Source: Larkinella punicea (GTDB lineage: Bacteria > Bacteroidota > Bacteroidia > Cytophagales > Spirosomataceae). Taken from it: a stretch of 64,000 bases of DNA. A program made the position numbers and the translations under genes. The notes under the pieces are model-generated. The model did no database searches. It was given only the letters and a program-made list of their open reading frames with translations, and had not been told where the DNA came from. The stretch lies in assembly GCF_003334855.1 (NCBI RefSeq), contig NZ_QOWE01000009.1:1-64000 (forward strand), written 5' to 3'. Within the stretch, counting starts at the first letter, position 1, and each line of letters starts with the position of its first letter. Below are positions 35,578 to 44,583 of the stretch, piece by piece.

Positions 35578-38500
35578 ATGTCTATGCGCAGCCTGCCTTT
35601 TGCCGGTTTTTGTTTGCTCTGCTGGTTACTGTTCCTCTTTTCCTGCCAAAACCGGAACGAAGAAACGCCCCTTTTCGAGCTGGTTCCCGCCGGGAAAACC
35701 GGTATTCAGTTTGCCAACACCATCACCGAAAATGACTCCGTTAACCTGATCGATTACGAATATGTCTACAACGGCGGTGGTGTCGCCGTGCTGGATGTCA
35801 ACCTCGACGGACTGCCAGATCTCTTTTTCAGCGGCAACATGGTGCCCAGCCGACTGTATCTTAATCAGGGTAATCTGACGTTCAAAGACATCACCGAATC
35901 AGCCGGCATCCGGGGCGACAACTGGGCGACCGGCGTGGCCGTAGCCGACATCAACGGTGATACGTATCCGGATTTATACGTTTGTTCGGCGGGGGTGTAC
36001 GGCGAATCGCGCCAGACCAACCGGCTGTATATCAACAACAAAAACGGGACGTTCACCGAGCGGGCGGCCCAATACGGCCTTGCTTACACCGGTTTTTCTA
36101 CCATGGCGGTTTTTCTGGATTACGACCGCGACGGTGACCTCGACCTTTTCATTGCGACCTACGCCAACGAAACCTGGGACACCAGCGTCATTCACCCCAA
36201 AATAACCGACGGTTCCGGCAAAAGCGCCGACAAACTCTTCCGAAACAACGGCAACGGTTTTTTTACGGACGTGTCGAAACAGGCTGGGCTGCTGATCGAT
36301 GGCTACGGCCTGGGCGTGGCCGTCTGCGACATCAACAACGACCACTGGCCCGATCTTTACGTCTCCAACGATTATGTGGATGACGATTTCATTTACCTCA
36401 ACAACCAGAACGGCACCTTCACCGAAAGCGCGGCTAACTACCTGAAACACACCAGCAATTTTGCGATGGGTAACGACATTGCCGACATCAACAACGACGG
36501 TTTGCCCGACATCCTGGTGGTCGATATGCTTCCAGAAGACAACGAACGGCAGAAGCTGTTTAGCGGGGCCAAAAATTACGACAAATTTATGATGACGCTG
36601 GCGCAGGGCTATTTGCCGTCATACATGCGCAACACGCTTCAACTCAACAACGGCAACGGCACCTTCAGCGAAATCGGCCAACTCGCCGGGGTGCATGCCA
36701 CCGACTGGAGCTGGGCGCCTTTGCTGGCGGACTTCGACAACGACGGTTATAAGGACCTGTTTATCAGCAACGGTTATCCGAAAGACATCACCAACCGCGA
36801 CTTTTCGGTCTATAACAAATATGCCGCTTCGCCTGACGCCCCCAATCGGCTACCCGAAAACCAGCACGAGCAACACCACATCATGCTCCGCGCCGTCGAT
36901 GAATTGCAGGGTTCCAAACTTCAGAATTACGTTTTTCGGAACAACGGTGGCGACCGACCGGGTGGCGACCGACCGGGTGGCGACCGACCGGGCGACCTGA
37001 CCTTCACCAAAAAATCCGACGCCTGGGGACTGCGCGAGTTGAGTTTTTCCAACGGAGCTGCCTACGCTGATCTGGACAACGATGGCGATCTGGATCTGAT
37101 TATCAACAACATCGACGCCCCGGCTTTTATTTACAAAAACCGCGCAAACGAACTCGAAAAGCATCATTTTCTACGACTGAAACTCGTCGGTGATTCGCTC
37201 AATACCGCCGGTCTGGGTGCAAAAGTGTGGGTATATGCGGGTAAAAACGGAGTACAGTTTCTGGAAAATTCACCCTATCGCGGTTTTCAGTCGAGTGTGG
37301 AATCGGTATTGCATGTTGGGCTGGGAGCGAACCCCGTGGCCGACAGCGTCGTGGTTCGTTGGGCAGACGGTCGGCAGACGGTTTTGCGGGATGTAAAAGC
37401 CAATCAGATCTTGACCATCCGGCATCAGGACGCGGTTGCCAAGCCGGTTTTACCAGCAAAACCAAGGCCGGTTTTGTTTGAGGAGGTGGCGGCCCGTTTG
37501 GGAATCGACTTCAAACACCAGGAAACCGAGTATGCTGATTTCAAGGTGGAGCATCTGTTGCCCCATAAATTTTCACAGAGTGGTCCCGGTATCGCGGTGG
37601 GCGATGTCAACGGCGACGGGCGATCCGATTTTTTTGTGGGCGGTTCGGCGGGTCATGCCGGTACGTTTTTTCTCCAAACCGCCGACGGACGGTTTACCGG
37701 AAAAACCTTCGATCAGGACGTCATTTACGAAGATACGGGCCCTCTGCTTTTCGACGCCGATGGTGACAAAGACCTCGATCTGCTGGTGGTCAGCGGCAGC
37801 AACGAGCAGATGGCCGGGACGAGTTATTACCAGTCCCGACTGTATCGAAACGACGGCAAAGGAAATTTTAGCCGGGATTTGGCGGCTTTACCCCGCATGA
37901 CCGACAGCGGTTCCTCCGTCGTTGCGGCTGATTATGACCGCGACGGTGACCTTGATCTGTTCGTTGGCGGGCGGGTTTATCCGGGCAAATATCCGTTACC
38001 GGCCAGAAGTTACCTTCTGCGGAATGAGGGTGGGAAATTCAGGGATGTCACCGAAGAAGCAGGCGGCAAAGCGTTGAGCCGGATCGGACTGGTGACGGCG
38101 GCTTTGTGGACGGATTTCGATAACGATGGCCAAATCGACCTGATGGTGGCCGGGGAGTGGATGCCGGTTACGTTTTTCAAAAATGACCAGGGGCGGTTTA
38201 CCAATGTCGCTAATTCGATTGGATTGCAGAACACGACCGGCTGGTGGAACAGCCTCGCCAGCGGAGATTTCGACAACGACGGCGATATGGATTATGTGCT
38301 CGGCAATTGCGGACGGAACAGCCGCTACCAGCCCACCGCCAACGAACCAATTGCAGTCTACGCAAAGGATTTCGACCAGAACGGCACGCTGGACCCGGTT
38401 TTGACGTATTACCTTCATGGAAAACAACAGGTGACGCACGCCCGCGACGAGCTGATCGGCCAGATGACGTTTATGCGGAAACGCTTCCTGAAATACGCCG

Positions 38501-39159
38501 ACTACGCCAAAGGGGCGTTTGCCGATGTGTTCACGAAAGACGAACTGACCGGCGCGTATGTGTTGACCTGCGAACGGTTTGAAAGCGTTTACCTGCAAAA
38601 TGAAGGCCATGGAAAATTCACGTTGAAACCGCTGCCGACGCAGGCCCAGTTTGCCCCACTCTTCGGAATGACGAGCCTGGATGTGGACCAGGACGGCAAT
38701 CTGGACCTGCTCGCCGTCGGCAATTCCTACGCAACGGAAGTGACCATCGGGCGGTATGACGCAGGAATCGGCTTGTATCTGAAAGGCAATGGAAAAGGCA
38801 ATTTCACACCCGTTCCAGTCACGCGAAGCGGTTTTTCAGCGACCGGCGATGCCAAAGGGCTGGCGACGTTGCAAACCCAAACCGGTCAGAATCTGGTTTT
38901 AGTAACGCAGAATTCCGGGCCGCTGCTGGCCTTTACTCCGCTTACCCGCAAAAGCCAGCAGGTGATACCGTTGCAATCAACCGACGCCTGGGCAGAAATT
39001 ACGCTGGCGAACGGGCAGAAACGAAAACAGGAATTGTCGTATGGTTCGACGTATCTGTCGCAGTCGGCGCGGACGCTGGTGGTTCCGGAGAGGGCGGTTT
39101 CGGTAACGATTTATTCGTTCGCAGGAAAAACAAGGCGAATCAACCTTACATCGGGTTAA
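35578..39159 (+). CDS. Large FG-GAP/VCBS and ASPIC/UnbV repeat lipoprotein
   Basis: The 1193-residue product has a lipoprotein signal (MSMRSLPFAGFCLLCWLLFL then FSC). More than ten FG-GAP/VCBS calcium-binding blades follow (VLDVNLDGLPDLFFSGNM, VADINGDTYPDLYVCSAG, DYDRDGDLDLFIAT, SLDVDQDGNLDLLAVGN). An ASPIC/UnbV segment near 545-615 reads LGAKVWVYAGKNGVQF and VVRWADGRQTVLRDV. It should sit on the outer surface as a propeller-like adhesin or binding protein. Its position after SusD suggests it belongs to the same regulon. The start at 35578 is chosen because upstream codons come from PAL-2. An in-frame 15-bp tandem repeat adds (GGDRP)x3 near residue 458. Confidence 0.88.
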   Translation: MSMRSLPFAGFCLLCWLLFLFSCQNRNEETPLFELVPAGKTGIQFANTITENDSVNLIDYEYVYNGGGVAVLDVNLDGLPDLFFSGNMVPSRLYLNQGNLTFKDITESAGIRGDNWATGVAVADINGDTYPDLYVCSAGVYGESRQTNRLYINNKNGTFTERAAQYGLAYTGFSTMAVFLDYDRDGDLDLFIATYANETWDTSVIHPKITDGSGKSADKLFRNNGNGFFTDVSKQAGLLIDGYGLGVAVCDINNDHWPDLYVSNDYVDDDFIYLNNQNGTFTESAANYLKHTSNFAMGNDIADINNDGLPDILVVDMLPEDNERQKLFSGAKNYDKFMMTLAQGYLPSYMRNTLQLNNGNGTFSEIGQLAGVHATDWSWAPLLADFDNDGYKDLFISNGYPKDITNRDFSVYNKYAASPDAPNRLPENQHEQHHIMLRAVDELQGSKLQNYVFRNNGGDRPGGDRPGGDRPGDLTFTKKSDAWGLRELSFSNGAAYADLDNDGDLDLIINNIDAPAFIYKNRANELEKHHFLRLKLVGDSLNTAGLGAKVWVYAGKNGVQFLENSPYRGFQSSVESVLHVGLGANPVADSVVVRWADGRQTVLRDVKANQILTIRHQDAVAKPVLPAKPRPVLFEEVAARLGIDFKHQETEYADFKVEHLLPHKFSQSGPGIAVGDVNGDGRSDFFVGGSAGHAGTFFLQTADGRFTGKTFDQDVIYEDTGPLLFDADGDKDLDLLVVSGSNEQMAGTSYYQSRLYRNDGKGNFSRDLAALPRMTDSGSSVVAADYDRDGDLDLFVGGRVYPGKYPLPARSYLLRNEGGKFRDVTEEAGGKALSRIGLVTAALWTDFDNDGQIDLMVAGEWMPVTFFKNDQGRFTNVANSIGLQNTTGWWNSLASGDFDNDGDMDYVLGNCGRNSRYQPTANEPIAVYAKDFDQNGTLDPVLTYYLHGKQQVTHARDELIGQMTFMRKRFLKYADYAKGAFADVFTKDELTGAYVLTCERFESVYLQNEGHGKFTLKPLPTQAQFAPLFGMTSLDVDQDGNLDLLAVGNSYATEVTIGRYDAGIGLYLKGNGKGNFTPVPVTRSGFSATGDAKGLATLQTQTGQNLVLVTQNSGPLLAFTPLTRKSQQVIPLQSTDAWAEITLANGQKRKQELSYGSTYLSQSARTLVVPERAVSVTIYSFAGKTRRINLTSG
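36946..36990 (+). repeat. In-frame 15-bp tandem repeat, three perfect copies
   Basis: GGTGGCGACCGACCG occurs three times head to tail inside the ASPIC/FG-GAP gene and encodes (GGDRP)x3. Copies are identical, and 15 bp keeps frame, so copy-number change would lengthen or shorten a loop between two blades without a frameshift. Confidence 0.95.
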
Positions 39160-39168
39160 AACCGGGAG

Positions 39169-40686
39169 CTAGTATTTTTTATTCTCCTGAAAAATCCCAT
39201 TGTACTCGCTCCCCATATATCCCCCCCAAATCCGGTTCTGCTGAACCGGCACCGCTAGTTTCAGCTTATTGATTTTCAATCCTTTTTTCTGCTTAACCGA
39301 CAGCAGATCGACCGGATTGATTTCGTGGGCATAAACCAGATCGAGTAAACCGTCGGCGTCCAGATCACCGAGCCAGGGCGTGCTGGCGACGTTGGCCCCG
39401 TATTGCCGCTTACTGATCTGGTACGTCGTGTCGTTGTGGAAGTCGATCACCATCAACTGGTTGCTGATGGTGGAAAAGTGGTTGTAGTTCAGGCTCAAAA
39501 GCGCATCGTCAAAACCGTCCCGGTTGTAATCGAACGCCAGCGGGCTGCTCTCCTGAAAGCTGCCGAGCGAATCCTGAAAAGCAATCCGGCCGGTTTTTCC
39601 GTTCACCATCAGTTGCACCGACCGGTTCAGGTTCGGCCAGGTGCCGATGCCGTAGTTCGTAAAAAAATCCGGTACGCCATCATCTGTGAAATAACCGACC
39701 GCCAGGGAGCAATACGCTTCGGTTTTCGGAATCGTCACCCACCAGAGCACCCGTTCCGTCGCGCCGTCGATGGCAATCATCCGGCCGTTAACGGCGTTGG
39801 CGATGATGTCTACAATACCGTCCTGCGTAATGTCTGCCAGAACCGGCGGAGCCACAAAGCCCTTCTCCTGCCCCGACTCCAGCCGCGTTGCCTTCGACAA
39901 GTCGTTTTTCATCAAATCCGCTAGCGAAGCTTTGTACAGGCTACCTTCCAGCGTCTCCCCGCCCGTACCAAAAATAATGGAAAGGTTTCCATCCTTCTTA
40001 AAATCAGCCACAACCACCGACATATAGATCTCAAAACCGTCGGGCATCACGGCCGCAGCGAGTCGTTTTCCGGTAGCGCTGCTCAACACCAGCAACCGGC
40101 CCGGCGGGCGTTTCGGATCGTGGGGCAGCGCTTTGACATACCCACCGGCCGCGACGACCAACTCCTCAAAACCGTCACCGTCCTGATCGGGAATAAACTG
40201 CGGACTGAAGAAATTGTAGGTGCCGGAATCACTTTCGGAGCGGTTGTCCGAATTCGTAAAATAGTCCCAGATCACCGCGCCTGTTTCGCCGTCGATGGCT
40301 TTGAATTCGGCGGCTCGCCCACCCATGAATACGTCGGGAATGCCGTCGCCGGTGATGTCGCGAAAGAGCGGAGAACCGAAAATCTGGTCCTTCGCCCGGA
40401 CGTTCCAGAGCAACTGGCCGTTGGCACCATCGACGGCAATAATGGCAGAATCGCTCGTCTTGAATTCGATGCCACCCGCCCCCATGACCAGATCCAGAAT
40501 ACCGTCGTTGTTGAGATCGGCCAGCCGGGGCGACGAAAGCGTCCCCAACCCTTTGAAAACCGTTGTCCACTCCTCCCGTTTGACCGACTTCGGTTTTGGC
40601 TTCATCACCTGATACCCCACCAGCAGAATCGTCGCAACGGCGATGAAGGCCAAAAGCAGGAAAAGGGGGCGTCGTTGGTGCGTCAT
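39169..40686 (-). CDS. FG-GAP/PQQ-like beta-propeller protein with N-terminal membrane anchor
   Basis: The 505-residue product has an N-terminal signal anchor (RRPLFLLLAFIAVATILLVG, about 5-25). Repeated DxDxDG-type blades follow: DLNNDGILDLVMG, DITGDGIPDVFMG, DQDGDGFEELVVA, DITQDGIVDIIA, DYNRDGFDDALL, DLDADGLLDLVY. Between them are PQQ-like strands (DGANGQLLWNV, DGETGAVIWDYF). It should fold as an extracytoplasmic propeller with calcium sites. The ATG at 40686 is preferred because it directly precedes the anchor; another at 40749 is possible. It follows murI on the same strand. Confidence 0.82.
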   Translation of the reverse strand: MTHQRRPLFLLLAFIAVATILLVGYQVMKPKPKSVKREEWTTVFKGLGTLSSPRLADLNNDGILDLVMGAGGIEFKTSDSAIIAVDGANGQLLWNVRAKDQIFGSPLFRDITGDGIPDVFMGGRAAEFKAIDGETGAVIWDYFTNSDNRSESDSGTYNFFSPQFIPDQDGDGFEELVVAAGGYVKALPHDPKRPPGRLLVLSSATGKRLAAAVMPDGFEIYMSVVVADFKKDGNLSIIFGTGGETLEGSLYKASLADLMKNDLSKATRLESGQEKGFVAPPVLADITQDGIVDIIANAVNGRMIAIDGATERVLWWVTIPKTEAYCSLAVGYFTDDGVPDFFTNYGIGTWPNLNRSVQLMVNGKTGRIAFQDSLGSFQESSPLAFDYNRDGFDDALLSLNYNHFSTISNQLMVIDFHNDTTYQISKRQYGANVASTPWLGDLDADGLLDLVYAHEINPVDLLSVKQKKGLKINKLKLAVPVQQNRIWGGYMGSEYNGIFQENKKY

Positions 40687-40752
40687 TGCAGTCAGGATTC
40701 CGGAAGATCGGCTATACGAAAGACGGTTCGGCGCGTCTTTTATACTCATTTC

Positions 40753-41577
40753 CTACAACGTCAACCGCTCCGCCCGCACCGGCTTTCCCCAGAACAACCC
40801 GGCTTTCTGTTCAAATTCTTCCGCCGAATCCGTGGTGTAAAAGTGCAGCGTCCGGCCTTTGCTGCATTGGGCGTCGATTTCCGGATGACGGTGTAGATAA
40901 TCCTGCAAGCTTTTGGCAACAATATCGCCCTGGCTGAGAATCGTCAGGTTTTCGGGAGCGAATTGCCGGATTTTGGGGAGTAAGAGCGGATAATGCGTAC
41001 ACGCCAGCAAAAGCGTATCGATTTCCGGCGATTGTTGCAACAGCCGGTCGAGGTGTTTCTGAACGAAATAATCGGCACCGGGGCCGTTGTGTTCGCCATT
41101 TTCGACCAACGGCACCCACATCGGGCAGGCTTCCTGATAAACTTTTAAATCCGGGAAAAACTTTTCGATTTCGACCACATACGACTCCGACGTCACCGTT
41201 CCGCGTGTGGCCAGAATTCCGATGTGACCGGTTTTGGAATACGTTCCAATGACCTCTGTCGTAGGCCGGATGACGCCCAATACCCGGCGGTCGGGCGCGA
41301 GGGTTGGCAAATCGAGTTGCTGAATGTTGCGCAACGCCTTGGCGGAAGCCGTGTTACAGGCCAGAATGACCAGACGACACCCTTTATTGAACAGGTGCTG
41401 AACGCATTCCAGCGTGTAGTCGTAAACGGTTTCAAATGAGCGCGTTCCGTAGGGCGTGCGGGCGTTGTCGCCCAGATAAATATAATCGTACTGCGACAGT
41501 TGCTGAACAATCGACTTCAGAACCGTCAGGCCCCCGTAGCCGGAATCGAACACGCCAATGGGTTGGGTTGCTACCAT
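40753..41577 (-). CDS. murI: Glutamate racemase
   Basis: The 274-residue enzyme converts L-glutamate to D-glutamate for peptidoglycan. The N-terminal motif FDSGYGGLTVL (Asp11, Ser12) is followed by the first catalytic cysteine Cys74 in ILACNTASAK and the second, Cys193, in LLACTHYPLLLP with His195. Length is typical. It begins 26 bases after the MlaD-like stop and precedes the FG-GAP gene, so it may be co-transcribed with the Mla genes. A TATCTTTG element at 41582-41589 could also give it a nearly leaderless transcript. Confidence 0.96.
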   Translation of the reverse strand: MVATQPIGVFDSGYGGLTVLKSIVQQLSQYDYIYLGDNARTPYGTRSFETVYDYTLECVQHLFNKGCRLVILACNTASAKALRNIQQLDLPTLAPDRRVLGVIRPTTEVIGTYSKTGHIGILATRGTVTSESYVVEIEKFFPDLKVYQEACPMWVPLVENGEHNGPGADYFVQKHLDRLLQQSPEIDTLLLACTHYPLLLPKIRQFAPENLTILSQGDIVAKSLQDYLHRHPEIDAQCSKGRTLHFYTTDSAEEFEQKAGLFWGKPVRAERLTL

Positions 41578-41581
41578 GACC

Positions 41582-41589
41582 CAAAGATA
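41582..41589 (-). promoter_or_regulatory. Candidate -7 element immediately upstream of murI
   Basis: TATCTTTG on the minus strand fits TAnnTTTG. Transcription would begin at or within a few bases of the murI ATG. No good -33 box is seen, so this is weak. Confidence 0.3.
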
Positions 41590-41603
41590 CGGTTTCCGTG
41601 TCG

Positions 41604-42653
41604 TTACTTGCGCACGCTCGTGTCGGGTGTAACGGTGGCGGCTGTTGCAGCCGCTTCTTTTTGTTTGGCCTCTTCTTTGGCCCGACGCCGGAAAAAACCG
41701 CGTAACAGGAAGTTGTGCTGCAAGGCTTCCAGGTTTTCGTCGAGTTTATAGCTGCTGCTTTCCAGATTCCGGATCGTATTTTTCAGGTTCTTATTCACGG
41801 CCTTGTCGTTGAGCAGAATCCCGATGGCGTTGTCGCTGCTGTTGAGTTTATCACTCGCCCGCTTGACGTTTTCCGTCGCTTCGGCGGCCGTGCCCGACAC
41901 CTGCCGCAGTTTGGCCGACGACATCCGCAGGTCGTGGAAAATAACCGTGTCGGACACCAGATCGCTGGCCAACGTGCCTTTCGTGTTCAGTTTTCCGGCA
42001 TACTGGTTCAAAGAGTTCGACACCTGACTCAGCGATTTGGTAGCCTCAGCCGCCCCGCTCGAAGCAATCTGAAGGTTAGCCATTGTATTTTTAAAGCGAT
42101 TGGCCACTGTAGAGTCCCGCAAAACCGCCCCCGCCATGCCTTTTCCTTTCAATACTTCGTCCAGAATTTTTTTGGCATCGGACGTGACGCGCAGCAGGTT
42201 GTTGTTGTTTTGCTGGAGCGTCGCCATGATTTCATCCGTATTCAGGGCGGCTTTGGCGTGCAGAATATCACCGTCTTCTACAGTTCCTGCTTTCATGCTG
42301 CCCCCAACGATTTCCACGATTTTATTCCCGATCAACCCGTCGGTGCTCAGGGCCGCCAGCGCATCTTTGCGGATATACTGCTGACTCGATTCCTCGATGT
42401 TCATGGTCACTTCGACCTGCGAATTTCCGTAGAACTGAATCCGGCGAACGGTACCGATTTTTACACCGGAAAACCAGACATTCGCACCGGCCTGCAACCC
42501 GCCGACGTTGTCAAAAATCGCGTTCACACGGATGCTCTTGACAAACCGCTTCTGCTGCCCGCCCAGCACCATGATTCCCGTAACCAGAATCACAATGCCG
42601 ATTAACACAAAAATCCCGACGGTGATGGCCCGCTTATTTTCTGCCGCTTTCAT
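41604..42653 (-). CDS. mlaD: MCE/MlaD-family lipid-transport periplasmic protein
   Basis: The 349-residue product has an N-terminal membrane anchor (about 8-30, ITVGIFVLIGIVILVTGIMV), then an MCE domain at about 37-120 (VNAIFDNVGGLQAGANVWFS, IEESSQQYIRKDA, STDGLIGNKIVEIVGG) and a long helical C-terminal region at about 140-330. MlaD-type proteins form hexamers that carry phospholipids between membranes with the MlaE/MlaF ABC complex. Its gene is third after mlaE and mlaF but separated from mlaF by a PAL-1 element, which might reduce expression relative to the ABC genes. Confidence 0.92.
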   Translation of the reverse strand: MKAAENKRAITVGIFVLIGIVILVTGIMVLGGQQKRFVKSIRVNAIFDNVGGLQAGANVWFSGVKIGTVRRIQFYGNSQVEVTMNIEESSQQYIRKDALAALSTDGLIGNKIVEIVGGSMKAGTVEDGDILHAKAALNTDEIMATLQQNNNNLLRVTSDAKKILDEVLKGKGMAGAVLRDSTVANRFKNTMANLQIASSGAAEATKSLSQVSNSLNQYAGKLNTKGTLASDLVSDTVIFHDLRMSSAKLRQVSGTAAEATENVKRASDKLNSSDNAIGILLNDKAVNKNLKNTIRNLESSSYKLDENLEALQHNFLLRGFFRRRAKEEAKQKEAAATAATVTPDTSVRK

Positions 42654-42712
42654 TTAATGTTTTTTTGAGGTATGGAGTATGTCTTTTTTTACCGTTGTCC
42701 CTGGTTTATTAA

Positions 42713-42786
42713 CCCCTAAATCCCCTAAAGGGGACTTGGACGCAACTACAGCCGGATTTTAAAGTCCCCTTTAGGGGATTTAGGGG
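42713..42786. repeat. PAL-1 palindromic element, copy 3, inside the mla operon
   Basis: This 74-bp element has the same outer CCCCTAAATCCCCTAAAGG arms and internal GACTTGGACGCA as copy 1 (278-352). It lies between mlaF and mlaD. Its last bases adjoin the mlaF stop codon, the only place here where PAL-1 touches a coding end. Confidence 0.93.
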
Positions 42787-42787
42787 T

Positions 42788-43564
42788 TTAATTAACAAAG
42801 TTGTATTCATAGAACTGTTTTGCGCGCTCATCGTTCGAATCTTCGAAAACTTCCTCGAACGTGCCCTGCCGTTCAAACCGGCCATCGAGCAACATCGCAA
42901 TGCGATCGCCAACGGTTTTGGCGCAGGTCAGGTCGTGGGTGATGATAATCGATGAGGTATTGTGGCGCTCCTGAACCTCGTTGATGAGGTTGTTGATTTC
43001 GTTGGACGTAATGGGGTCCAGACCCGCCGTGGGTTCGTCGTAGAGCATAATTTCCGGTTTCAGAATCAGCGTCCGGGCAATGCCGATCCGCTTGCGCTGT
43101 CCGCCCGACAGTTGCGATGGCATCTGGTTGATGGTTTGGCTCAGTCCAACATCCTCCAGGGCTTGTTCGACGGCCTTGTCGATGTCGCTGCGACTCAGGT
43201 TCCGAACATTCCGGATCAGCGGAAATTCGAGGTTCTCGCGAACAGTCATGCTGTCGTACAGCGCGCTGTTCTGAAAGGAAAATCCCAGCTTTAGCCGCAA
43301 CGCGTCCAGTTCCCGTTTTTTGAGTTTGGACACATCCTCACCCAGCACGTTCACCGTCCCTTCGTCCGGCTCCAGCAAACCGGCAATAATCTTGATTAGT
43401 ACCGACTTGCCCGTTCCCGAGCGACCCAGTACCACCAGATTTTCGCCCTGGTACAAATCCAGATCGACCCCGCGCAGAACGTGCAAATCGCCGAACGAAA
43501 TTCTCAGGTCCCGAATCACAATGACAGACTCCTTCGGGTGATTGACCGTTTTTTTCGTGTTCAT
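42788..43564 (-). CDS. mlaF: MlaF-type ABC transporter ATP-binding protein
   Basis: The 258-residue ATPase has Walker A GRSGTGKSVLIK near 50, an ABC signature LSGGQRKRIGIARTL near 147, and Walker B IMLYDEPTAGLDP near 170. A switch histidine follows in IIITHDLTCA. With MlaE it powers lipid movement through MlaD. Its ATG lies 3 bases from the MlaE stop, so they are tightly coupled. Length matches the family. Confidence 0.95.
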   Translation of the reverse strand: MNTKKTVNHPKESVIVIRDLRISFGDLHVLRGVDLDLYQGENLVVLGRSGTGKSVLIKIIAGLLEPDEGTVNVLGEDVSKLKKRELDALRLKLGFSFQNSALYDSMTVRENLEFPLIRNVRNLSRSDIDKAVEQALEDVGLSQTINQMPSQLSGGQRKRIGIARTLILKPEIMLYDEPTAGLDPITSNEINNLINEVQERHNTSSIIITHDLTCAKTVGDRIAMLLDGRFERQGTFEEVFEDSNDERAKQFYEYNFVN

Positions 43565-43567
43565 GCG

Positions 43568-44383
43568 TTACGAAGCGCGAATGGCATTGATGATTTGGAG
43601 TAACAACAGTTCTTCGATAAAAACCAGAAACATCGATGTAACTACTGAGGCATTGGCTGCTTTTCCGACCCCCTCCGTTCCTTTCGACGAATTGTAGCCC
43701 TTGTAACATCCCACAATGCCGATGGTAAATCCAAAAATAAGGGCCTTCACAACGGTGGAGTTGATGTCCAGAAAGGAAATCGAGCTAAAAAAGGTTTCAA
43801 TAAAAGACATGAAACTGGTTTCTTCGTTCTGGGCCACATTGACATAGGACCCCAGTACGCCCAGAAAAACGAAGAACATCGCCAAAACCGGGATCATGAA
43901 GGTGGTGGCAATGACCCGGGTAACAACCAGAAACTTGAAAGGATTGGTGCCCGAAACCTCCATCGCTTCGATCTGCTCCGTCACGCGCATGGAGCCCAGC
44001 TCGGCCCCGATGTTGGAGCCCACCCGCCCGGAGGCAATCAGGGCCGTTACCAGCGGAGCCAGCGCCCGAACCAGCGCAATGGAAATCAGCGAGGGAAGCC
44101 AGGAAGTAGCCCCAAAGGTAGCCAGCGACGGGCGCGACTGGTTGGTAAACACAATGCCGGTGATGAAACCCGTCAGCGAGATCAGCGGCAGCGAACGAAC
44201 GCCCACCTCATAACATTGCCGGACAATTTCCTTTCCTTCATAGGGCGGAACAAAAACTTCCTTAAAAAATTGCCCGACAAACGACGCGACGTCGCTGAGA
44301 GCGAGAAACATGCGGTCGAGCCGCCGGGAAACGACCGGTTTAGGGGTGGTATCCGTTTTCGATGGGGTTGTGCTGGCTTGCAT
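43568..44383 (-). CDS. mlaE: MlaE-type ABC transporter permease
   Basis: The 271-residue membrane protein has five to six predicted helices and the MlaE family signatures LPLISLTGFITGIVFTNQ, ALIASGRVGSNIGAELGSMR, EQIEAMEVSGTNPFKFLVV and FGFTIGIVGCYKGYNSSKGT. It is the inner-membrane channel half of the Mla lipid transporter. It is first of a minus-strand set mlaE, mlaF, mlaD, murI and the FG-GAP gene. The ~200-bp divergent gap to the ceramidase gene presumably holds its promoter. Confidence 0.95.
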   Translation of the reverse strand: MQASTTPSKTDTTPKPVVSRRLDRMFLALSDVASFVGQFFKEVFVPPYEGKEIVRQCYEVGVRSLPLISLTGFITGIVFTNQSRPSLATFGATSWLPSLISIALVRALAPLVTALIASGRVGSNIGAELGSMRVTEQIEAMEVSGTNPFKFLVVTRVIATTFMIPVLAMFFVFLGVLGSYVNVAQNEETSFMSFIETFFSSISFLDINSTVVKALIFGFTIGIVGCYKGYNSSKGTEGVGKAANASVVTSMFLVFIEELLLLQIINAIRAS

Positions 44384-44536
44384 CCGTAAAAATAATCACC
44401 TGTCGTGTTAAACGGGTTTATCAGTTAAAATTTATGGTTTTACACAGTTGAACGCACTGGAAATCAAGAAAATAATTTAACAGTACCGGGTACCCATATT
44501 TACTAAACGATAAACTAATTTTAGCTATTAACTGGA

Positions 44537-44570
44537 TTTGAGGATACAAGGTTAGATTTTGTTAGATTTG
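44537..44570 (+). promoter_or_regulatory. Candidate promoter of the ceramidase-like gene
   Basis: TTTG at 44537-44540 and TAGATTTG at 44563-44570 are separated by 22 bp, matching the Bacteroidota -33/-7 arrangement. The start would lie near 44577, leaving a leader of about 7 bases. Confidence 0.5.
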
Positions 44571-44583
44571 GGCTTCAAAAATC

